In this document: positions 6,899-12,000 of the stretch, piece by piece | How the letters are laid out: each line of letters starts with the position of its first letter | How positions within the stretch are numbered: the stretch's first letter is position 1 | Assembly (NCBI GenBank): GCA_937858775.1 | Contig: CALLYX010000234.1 | Span: 1-12,000, forward strand | Source of the DNA: an uncultured bacterium | Lineage (GTDB): Bacteria > Auribacterota > Tritonobacteria > UBA1439 | Direction of reading: 5' to 3' | DNA length: 12,000 nt | Notes under the pieces: generated by a model | Told to the model about the DNA's origin: nothing | The model's database searches: none | What the model saw: the letters and a program-made list of their open reading frames with translations, nothing else | Made by a program: the position numbers and the translations under genes

Positions 6899-7381
6899 AT
6901 GAAGAAAACGCCCAGCCGCCGCGCCGCGGCGGCAGACCGTCGTTTCCGTGCGCTCCTCTCCTCGCTGCGGGGGCAAAAGGGCGCCCTGATCCCTCTCCTC
7001 CAGGGCGCCCAGGAGATCTACGGCTACCTCCCCGTGGGGGCGATGCGGCGCATCGCCAGGGCCCTCCGCCTCTCCCCCTCCGAGGTATTCGGCGTGGCGA
7101 CGTTCTACGGCCAGTTCCGCCTGAAGCCGGTCGGGAGAAACATCGTCACCGTCTGCCACGGCACCGCGTGCCACGTGGCGGGGGCGGAGCGGATCTCCGA
7201 GGCGCTGGGCCGGGCACTGGGCGTCTCCCCCGGGGAGACGACGGGCGACGGGGCGTTCACCCTTCGCGAGGCGGCGTGCCTGGGCTGCTGCTCGCTATCC
7301 CCCGTCGTCATGGTAAACGCAACCGTCCACGGGAAGCTCACCGCCGCTTCGGTCCCGGGGATACTCAAACGGTACAGATGA
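6899..7381 (+). CDS. stnA: NuoE/HydC-like [2Fe-2S] subunit, probable StnA
   Basis: This 160-residue protein belongs to the thioredoxin-like [2Fe-2S] family (NuoE, HydC, HndA). The cluster ligands are Cys86 and Cys91 (CHGTAC) and Cys127 and Cys131 (CLGCC); Cys130 is an extra cysteine beside the site. The helical N-terminal segment with LLQGAQEIYGYLP and the family signature VFGVATFYGQF (63-73) are present. In related complexes this subunit sits beside the FMN/NAD(H)-binding NuoF-like subunit and takes part in electron transfer next to the flavin. It starts 16 bp after gdhA2, with a weak GGGG ribosome binding site. Its stop overlaps the start of the next gene as ATGA, indicating translational coupling. 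The stn name rests on the third gene of the cluster; on its own this protein could equally serve a bifurcating hydrogenase or formate dehydrogenase. Confidence 0.86.
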   Translation: MKKTPSRRAAAADRRFRALLSSLRGQKGALIPLLQGAQEIYGYLPVGAMRRIARALRLSPSEVFGVATFYGQFRLKPVGRNIVTVCHGTACHVAGAERISEALGRALGVSPGETTGDGAFTLREAACLGCCSLSPVVMVNATVHGKLTAASVPGILKRYR

Positions 7382-9165
7382 AGACCGGTCGACGCCGCTT
7401 CACCGTCACTATCGGACTCGGCTCCTGCGGCGTCGCCGCGGGCGCCGAGGGCGTCGCGGAGGCGTTCCGCGCCGAGGCCAGGGGGCGCGGGCTGGCCGTC
7501 GCCGTGAAGGGCACCGGCTGCATCGGGATCTGCCACCGCGAGGTCCTCGCGGAGGTTTCCGCGGAGGGGGGGCGGCCCGTGCTCTACGGGGACCTGACCC
7601 CCGCCCGCGTACGCCGCATCGCGGAGGAGCACCTCGCCGGCGGCGTACCGGTTGGCGAATGGCTGCTCGCCGGCGAGGGGGAGGATATCTCCTCCCTTCC
7701 GTATTTCGCGAAACAGAGGAGGATCGTGCTCGGGAAGTGCGGCTTGATAGACCCTGAGGAGATAGGCGACTACATCGGGCGCGGCGGCTACGCCGCCCTC
7801 TCCTCCGTCCTTGACGGCGCCTCCCCGGACGACGTCATACGCGCGGTGACCGAGTCGGGCCTTCGCGGCAGGGGCGGCGCCGGCTTCCCGACGGGAAGGA
7901 AGTGGCGCATCGCCAGGGACGCCCCCGGGGGGGAGAAGTACCTGATCTGCAACGCGGACGAGGGGGATCCGGGCGCGTTCATGGACCGGAGCGTCCTGGA
8001 GAGCGACCCGCACGCGGTTCTGGAGGGGATGGCGATCGCCGGATACGCCGTCGGCGCGTCGCGCGGCATCATCTACGTGCGCGCCGAGTATCCGCTGGCC
8101 GTGAAGCGGCTCGGGATAGCCGTCCGCCAGGCGGCGGCGCGCCGCCTTCTCGGAAGGCGGATCATGGGGGGCCGCTTCGACTTCTCCGTGTCCATCATGC
8201 ACGGCGCCGGGGCGTTCGTCTGCGGGGAGGAGACCGCCCTCATAAAATCCATACAGGGCGAGCGCGGCATGCCGCGCCTCCGCCCCCCCTTCCCCCCCTC
8301 CAGGGGGCTCTGGGGAAGGCCGACATGCATCAACAACGTCGAAACCCTCGCATCGGTCCCGTGGATCGTCTCCCGCGGCGCCGCGGCCTACGCCTCCATC
8401 GGCACCCCCGGGAGCAGGGGCACGAAGGTCTTCGCACTCGCTGGGAAGATCGCGCGGGGGGGCCTGGTCGAGGTCCCCATGGGGACCACCCTCGGGGAGA
8501 TCATATTCGATATCGGAGGCGGATCCGCGACCGGCCTCCCCGTAAAGGCGGCGCAGATCGGCGGCCCATCCGGCGGCTGTCTCCCAGCCGCCCTCTTCGA
8601 CACCCCGGTGGATTACGAATCCCTTCAGAAGAGCGGCGCGATCATGGGTTCGGGGGGGTTGATAGTGCTGGACGATTCGAGCTGCATGGTGGACATCGCC
8701 CGCTACTTCCTCGCCTTCACGCAGGCCGAGTCGTGCGGGAAATGCACCTTCTGCCGGATCGGGACGAAGCGGATGCTCGAGATACTTGAGCGCATAACCG
8801 CGGGGAAAGGGCGGATGGAGGACCTCGACCTCCTCGAGGAGCTGGCGGGGAAGATCAAGATCGCCTCGCTCTGCGGGCTGGGCCAGACCGCCCCGAACCC
8901 CGTCCTCACGACGCTCCGCTTCTTCCGCGGCGAGTACGAGGCGCACATCCGCGACCGGCGCTGCCCGGCGCGGAAGTGCAAGGCCCTCTTCGCCTACTCC
9001 ATCTCACCCGGGGCGTGCGTCGGATGCGGGGCATGCGTGCGGGTCTGCCCGACGAAGGCGATCACGGGCGAGCCGAAAAAGCCGCACCGCCTCGACCCCC
9101 TGCAATGCACGCGCTGCGGGCTCTGCGTCGAGGCGTGCCGATTCGGGGCGATCACGGCGGGGTGA
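7378..9165 (+). CDS. stnB: NuoF/HydB-like FMN and NAD(H)-binding iron-sulfur subunit, probable StnB
   Basis: This 595-residue soluble subunit has three parts. (1) An N-terminal thioredoxin-like domain (about 8-100) has Cys17, Cys48 and Cys52; only three cysteines are evident, and GSCGVAAGA has Gly22 where a second ligand would be expected. (2) A NuoF core (about 110-525) has GRGGAGFPTGRKW for NADH (164-176), CNADEGDPGAFMDR for FMN (191-204), GAGAFVCGEETAL, and [4Fe-4S] ligands Cys453, Cys456, Cys459 and Cys499. (3) A C-terminal ferredoxin domain has two CxxCxxCxxxC motifs (547-557 and 577-587). This is the HydB/HndC/StnB arrangement, absent from the short NuoF of respiratory complex I, and it holds the flavin proposed as the bifurcation site in these complexes. 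Translation probably couples to stnA through the ATGA overlap, as no good ribosome binding site is seen. No hydrogenase catalytic gene follows. Confidence 0.9.
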   Translation: MKTGRRRFTVTIGLGSCGVAAGAEGVAEAFRAEARGRGLAVAVKGTGCIGICHREVLAEVSAEGGRPVLYGDLTPARVRRIAEEHLAGGVPVGEWLLAGEGEDISSLPYFAKQRRIVLGKCGLIDPEEIGDYIGRGGYAALSSVLDGASPDDVIRAVTESGLRGRGGAGFPTGRKWRIARDAPGGEKYLICNADEGDPGAFMDRSVLESDPHAVLEGMAIAGYAVGASRGIIYVRAEYPLAVKRLGIAVRQAAARRLLGRRIMGGRFDFSVSIMHGAGAFVCGEETALIKSIQGERGMPRLRPPFPPSRGLWGRPTCINNVETLASVPWIVSRGAAAYASIGTPGSRGTKVFALAGKIARGGLVEVPMGTTLGEIIFDIGGGSATGLPVKAAQIGGPSGGCLPAALFDTPVDYESLQKSGAIMGSGGLIVLDDSSCMVDIARYFLAFTQAESCGKCTFCRIGTKRMLEILERITAGKGRMEDLDLLEELAGKIKIASLCGLGQTAPNPVLTTLRFFRGEYEAHIRDRRCPARKCKALFAYSISPGACVGCGACVRVCPTKAITGEPKKPHRLDPLQCTRCGLCVEACRFGAITAG

Positions 9166-9195
9166 CGGAAACGGGTTCCGGGGCCCGTGTTCCGT
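9165..9195 (+). terminator. Hairpin between stnB and stnC (attenuator, weak terminator or processing site)
   Basis: ACGGAAACGGG (9165-9175) pairs with CCCGTGTTCCGT (9184-9195), giving 11 base pairs with one bulged G and an 8-base loop. It begins at the last base of the stnB stop codon and is followed by only TTTC, so full termination is doubtful. The spacer to the stnC start is 69 bp, long compared with the overlap and 16-bp gap earlier in this operon. A role in setting the level of stnC, or in mRNA stability, is an inference. Confidence 0.35.
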
Positions 9196-9234
9196 TTCAG
9201 ATATCCGGACGGATGGGACGGGGGCGGCGCGGCC

Positions 9235-12000
9235 ATGCGGCTGACGATAGACGGAAAAGGGGTGGAGGCGCGCAAGGGGGAGACGATACTCTCGGCGGCG
9301 CGGCGGGCCGGGATCGCCGTCCCCACGCTCTGCCACGACGGCAAGCTCGAGCCGTACGCCGCCTGTTGGATCTGCGCGGTGAAGGTGGACGGGGACCGCA
9401 GGCTCCGCCCCGCCTGTTCCACGCTCGCCGCCGACGGCATGCGGGTCATCACGATCGACGACGATATCCGCGCCGCCCGGCGCCTCTGCCTCGAACTCCT
9501 CCTATCCGACCATTGCGGCGAATGCGTCCCGCCGTGCCGCCTCGCGTGCCCGTCCGGCTGCGACGCGCGGGGGTATCTCCGCCTCATCCTCGAAAAGCAG
9601 TACGCGGACGCCCTCGCCCTCATCCGCGAGACCGTCCCGCTCCCGGCGACGATCGGGAGGATATGCCCCCACCCGTGCGAGGAGGCGTGCCGCCGGGGCG
9701 CCGTCGACGAGCCGGTCTCGATCTGCGCGTTGAAGCGATTTGCGGCGGATAAGGCCGGCGGCGGGCCGCCCCCGGCGACGAAACCTCCCACCGGGAAACG
9801 CGTCGCTGTCGTGGGCTCGGGCCCCGCGGGGCTCTCCGCGGCCTGGTTCCTCTCGCTGGAGGGGCACGCCGTCACCGTCTTTGAGGCGAGGGAGAAGGCG
9901 GGGGGGATGCTCCGCTACGGCATACCGGAGTACCGCCTCCCGAAGGCCGTTCTCGATGCCGAGATCGACGTGATCCGCTCCCTCGGCGTGGAGATCAGAT
10001 GCGGGCAGGGGATCGGGCCCGCCCGCCCCGCGACGGGGCTTCTCGGGGAGGGATACCACGCCATCCTCATCGCCGCGGGGGCGCAGCGGCCCCGTTTCAT
10101 GGGGATCGAAGGCGAGGACCTCCCCCGTGTCCTCGGAGGGATCGATTTTCTCGCGGCGGTGGCCTCCGGCGGGAGGCCGTCCCTGGGGGCCGATGTCGCC
10201 GTGGTCGGGGGGGGCGACACGGCGATCGACGCGGCGAGGAGCGCGCTGCGTCTCGGGGCGGAGAGGGTGACGGTCGTCTACAGGCGCTCCCGCGAGGAGA
10301 TGCCCGCAACGCCGGCGGAGATCTCCGCCGCCGAGGAGGAGGGGATCGAGATCCGGTTCCTCACCCTCCCGGCGGCGATCGCCCCCGAGGGCGGCCGCCT
10401 GCGGCTATTCTGCACGAAGATGGCGCTCGGCGCCCCGGACGAGAGCGGCCGGCGGAGGCCTGTCCCGGTCGATGGGAGCCGGCACGCGATCGCGTGCGAC
10501 ACCGTCATCATGGCGGTAGGGCAATCGGTCGACACCGCCGTGCTCGACGGTTCCGGTGTCACGCCGGGCAAGGGCGGCGTCGTGCCGGCCGCGGCCGGGA
10601 CGTTCGAGGCCGGCCCGCCCGGCGTCTTCGCCGCCGGCGACTGCGTCACGGGCCCCGACATCGCCATCGCGGCCGTCGCGGCCGGAAAGGGCGCGGCGCA
10701 CTCGATCGACGCGTGGCTCCGCACGGGCATCGCCTCGCCCGCCGCTCCCCTCCTCAGCCCGGCGAGGAGGAGGAACGAGGAGATCGACCCCGGGGAGTAC
10801 GAGGGGGAGGAGAGGCTCCCGCGGCTTGCCGCCTGCCATTTGCCCGCCGCCGCGCGCGCGCGCGGCTTCGACGAGGTCGAGGGCACGCCGGACGAGGAGG
10901 GGGCGCTTCGCGAGGCGTACCGCTGCTTGGAGTGCGGCTGCGACAAGGCCGACGACTGCGCCTTGCGCGACCTCGCCGTCGAATACGGCGTCGGAGAGAA
11001 CCGTTTCGGTTCGCCGCGGAAACGCTGGAAGATCGACGACCGGCACCCATGGATAATCCGCGACCCGGACAAGTGCATCAAGTGCGCCCGCTGCATCCGC
11101 GTATGCCACGAGGTGCAGGGGATCTCGGCCTGGTGCTACGTCGGGAGGGGGCTCGGCATGCAGGTCGCCCCCCCGTTCGGCCTCCCGCTCCAGGATACGG
11201 ATTGCGAATCGTGCGGGCAATGCGTGACGGCGTGCCCCACCGGCGCCCTGGTCGCGAGGAGCGCCGTCCCGCGGCCCCTCCCTCGGGGGGGGGCCGCCGT
11301 TGAAACGACTTGCGGGCAGTGCGGCGACGGCTGCCGTGTGCTCATCTCCACCGCCGGGAACCGCCTCGGCTCCGTCGCCCCGGCCGGGAACGGCAACCTG
11401 TGCGAGAAGGGGAGGTTCGGCTGCGGATGGCTCGGGGAGGCCGGGCGGATCATAGCCCCCGCCGTGCGCCGCGGCGGGTCGTTCGTCCCGACGCGATGGG
11501 GGGATGCCGCCGAGGCGGTCCGAAAGGGCGTCGAGGGGGTGGGGCCGCGGCGGATCGCGGTCTTCGTCTCCCCGCAGCTCACGGACGAGGAGGCGCTGGA
11601 GGCGCAGCGCGTGGCCCGGGCGATCCTCGGGACGAACACCATCCATCCGGCGTCTGGAAACGCCTTCTCCGCCCGGGAGCTCCGCGCGTTCGGTCGTATC
11701 GTCTCCCCGTCGCGCGCTGAAGACGCGGCGGGGAGCGACGCTGTCGCCGTGATCGGCACAGGGGTGGCCGATTCCAACCGCGTCGCCGCCCTTTCGGTGA
11801 TCGCGGCGGCGCGCGCGGGTGCGCGCGTTCTCCTAATCGGGAGGGGGCGGACGAAGCTCGACCGGGTCTCGACGCAGGCGATCGGAGCCTCGCCGGACGA
11901 CGTCGCAGCGTACGGGAAGCGCCTCGCCTCCTTCCTGCGCGCGGCGCGCCGGCCCGCGGTGCTTCTCTGCCGAGACAGCGTCTCCGGGGAGACCCTGCTG
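9235..12000 (+). CDS. stnC: NuoG scaffold fused with a GltD/NfnB FAD-NADPH module, probable StnC (3' end cut off)
   Basis: The frame stays open for 922 codons to the window edge. Domains: NuoG-type [2Fe-2S] (1-75; Cys33, 44, 47, 61); LLLSDH (88-93); GltD/dihydropyrimidine-dehydrogenase-type Fe-S region (Cys94, 97, 101, 105, 109, 144, 148, 152, 164); FAD site GSGPAG (194-199); NADPH site GGGDTA (325-330) with YRR (349-351), typical of NADPH enzymes; second FAD motif GVFAAGD (463-469); Cys564, 567, 569, 575; NuoG-type 2x[4Fe-4S] (Cys614, 617, 620, 624, 657, 660, 663, 667); molybdopterin-oxidoreductase-type [4Fe-4S] (Cys693, 696, 700, 723, with Lys725); then the start of the large Mo-type domain. 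That domain lacks the catalytic Cys/Sec, so formate dehydrogenase activity is unlikely. The combination matches the Stn family transhydrogenases (Sporomusa-type Nfn), in which this subunit binds NADPH. The ATG at 9235 begins at the NuoG-like MRLTIDGK; its ribosome binding site (GGGGG) is weak. An in-frame GTG at 9187 is a less likely start. Confidence 0.85.
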   Translation, partial: MRLTIDGKGVEARKGETILSAARRAGIAVPTLCHDGKLEPYAACWICAVKVDGDRRLRPACSTLAADGMRVITIDDDIRAARRLCLELLLSDHCGECVPPCRLACPSGCDARGYLRLILEKQYADALALIRETVPLPATIGRICPHPCEEACRRGAVDEPVSICALKRFAADKAGGGPPPATKPPTGKRVAVVGSGPAGLSAAWFLSLEGHAVTVFEAREKAGGMLRYGIPEYRLPKAVLDAEIDVIRSLGVEIRCGQGIGPARPATGLLGEGYHAILIAAGAQRPRFMGIEGEDLPRVLGGIDFLAAVASGGRPSLGADVAVVGGGDTAIDAARSALRLGAERVTVVYRRSREEMPATPAEISAAEEEGIEIRFLTLPAAIAPEGGRLRLFCTKMALGAPDESGRRRPVPVDGSRHAIACDTVIMAVGQSVDTAVLDGSGVTPGKGGVVPAAAGTFEAGPPGVFAAGDCVTGPDIAIAAVAAGKGAAHSIDAWLRTGIASPAAPLLSPARRRNEEIDPGEYEGEERLPRLAACHLPAAARARGFDEVEGTPDEEGALREAYRCLECGCDKADDCALRDLAVEYGVGENRFGSPRKRWKIDDRHPWIIRDPDKCIKCARCIRVCHEVQGISAWCYVGRGLGMQVAPPFGLPLQDTDCESCGQCVTACPTGALVARSAVPRPLPRGGAAVETTCGQCGDGCRVLISTAGNRLGSVAPAGNGNLCEKGRFGCGWLGEAGRIIAPAVRRGGSFVPTRWGDAAEAVRKGVEGVGPRRIAVFVSPQLTDEEALEAQRVARAILGTNTIHPASGNAFSARELRAFGRIVSPSRAEDAAGSDAVAVIGTGVADSNRVAALSVIAAARAGARVLLIGRGRTKLDRVSTQAIGASPDDVAAYGKRLASFLRAARRPAVLLCRDSVSGETLL

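Noticed and set aside
7105..8946. A 613-codon open frame antisense to stnA and stnB
   Set aside because: It lies opposite two genes with clear NuoE and NuoF motifs. Its translation is Arg/Pro/Gly-rich without recognisable domains, as expected for the complement of GC-rich coding DNA.
6899..9165. Electron-bifurcating [FeFe]-hydrogenase (HydBC/HndAC)
   Set aside because: The first two subunits would fit, but the third gene has no H-cluster cysteine motifs. It has NADPH-binding and Mo-type domains instead.
9187..9235. GTG at 9187 as an earlier in-frame start of stnC
   Set aside because: It would add 16 residues that are not part of the NuoG ferredoxin domain, and the GTG lies within the hairpin arm. 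The ATG at 9235 begins at the domain.
10851..10864. Alternating CG run (seven repeats) in stnC, and a similar one at 631-642 in serC
   Set aside because: Both encode ordinary Ala/Arg stretches in frame, and such runs are common in GC-rich coding DNA.
10405..11646. A 413-codon minus-strand frame opposite stnC, and similar long frames at 3681-4523, 5821-6798 and 9999-11303
   Set aside because: All are complements or shifted frames of strongly supported genes, with biased low-information translations.
9235..12000. Formate dehydrogenase alpha subunit
   Set aside because: The [4Fe-4S] site fits, but the catalytic Cys/Sec and the adjacent His are absent, and a full GltD-type FAD/NADPH module is present.
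9235..12000. Glutamate synthase small subunit (GltD)
   Set aside because: The GltD-like module is only the middle part of a much larger NuoG-type protein, and no GltB-like large subunit is in the window.
1..12000. tRNA or rRNA genes, CRISPR repeats, insertion sequences, attachment sites
   Set aside because: No repeated spacer pattern, transposase, integrase or RNA gene was recognised on either strand, and almost all the DNA is taken by the genes listed.

Overview
The window is a GC-rich, gene-dense stretch of bacterial chromosome. It holds eight complete or nearly complete protein genes and a fragment of another at the left edge. No RNA gene, mobile element, phage gene or CRISPR array was seen. 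The gene content (amino-acid biosynthesis, two glutamate dehydrogenases, and a soluble flavin/iron-sulfur transhydrogenase-type complex) suggests an anaerobe that must balance NADH, NADPH and ferredoxin. I cannot name the phylum from the sequence. An uncultivated GC-rich anaerobe, for example of deltaproteobacterial or PVC/Omnitrophota-like affinity, is only a guess.

Left part (1-5030), serine and glutamate block. On the minus strand are the start of an unknown exported or membrane protein (1-101), a strong hairpin, and serC (191-1276). A short regulatory region (1277-1469) with two outward-facing promoter candidates and two inverted repeats separates serC from a plus-strand operon: a DUF1015 protein (1470-2792), a short serA (2818-3735) and a first glutamate dehydrogenase (3762-5030). 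SerA makes 3-phosphohydroxypyruvate and SerC transaminates it with glutamate. Glutamate dehydrogenase can remake that glutamate from 2-oxoglutarate and ammonium. The phosphoserine phosphatase step has no recognisable gene here, which makes the DUF1015 protein interesting. SerA also carries an Arg-rich loop in place of the usual NAD-selecting Asp.

Middle (5047-5628). A small YfcE/MJ0936-type metallophosphoesterase lies convergent to the first gdhA. A 96-bp divergent spacer follows, with a promoter candidate for the next operon.

Right part (5629-12000), redox block. A second glutamate dehydrogenase is followed closely by three genes. They encode a NuoE-like [2Fe-2S] protein, a NuoF-like flavoprotein with extra N- and C-terminal Fe-S domains, and a very large protein open at the window edge. 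The large protein joins a NuoG-type [2Fe-2S] domain, a GltD/NfnB-type FAD/NADPH module, a NuoG-type pair of [4Fe-4S] clusters and a molybdopterin-oxidoreductase-like domain. This is the architecture of the Stn family (Sporomusa-type Nfn) of electron-bifurcating transhydrogenases, which couple NADH, ferredoxin and NADPH. Two details stand out. The GltD module appears to be inserted inside the His-Cys3 cluster motif of the NuoG scaffold, and the molybdopterin-like domain has no Cys or Sec where formate dehydrogenases have their catalytic residue. The placement of stnABC directly behind a glutamate dehydrogenase is the most notable arrangement in the window.
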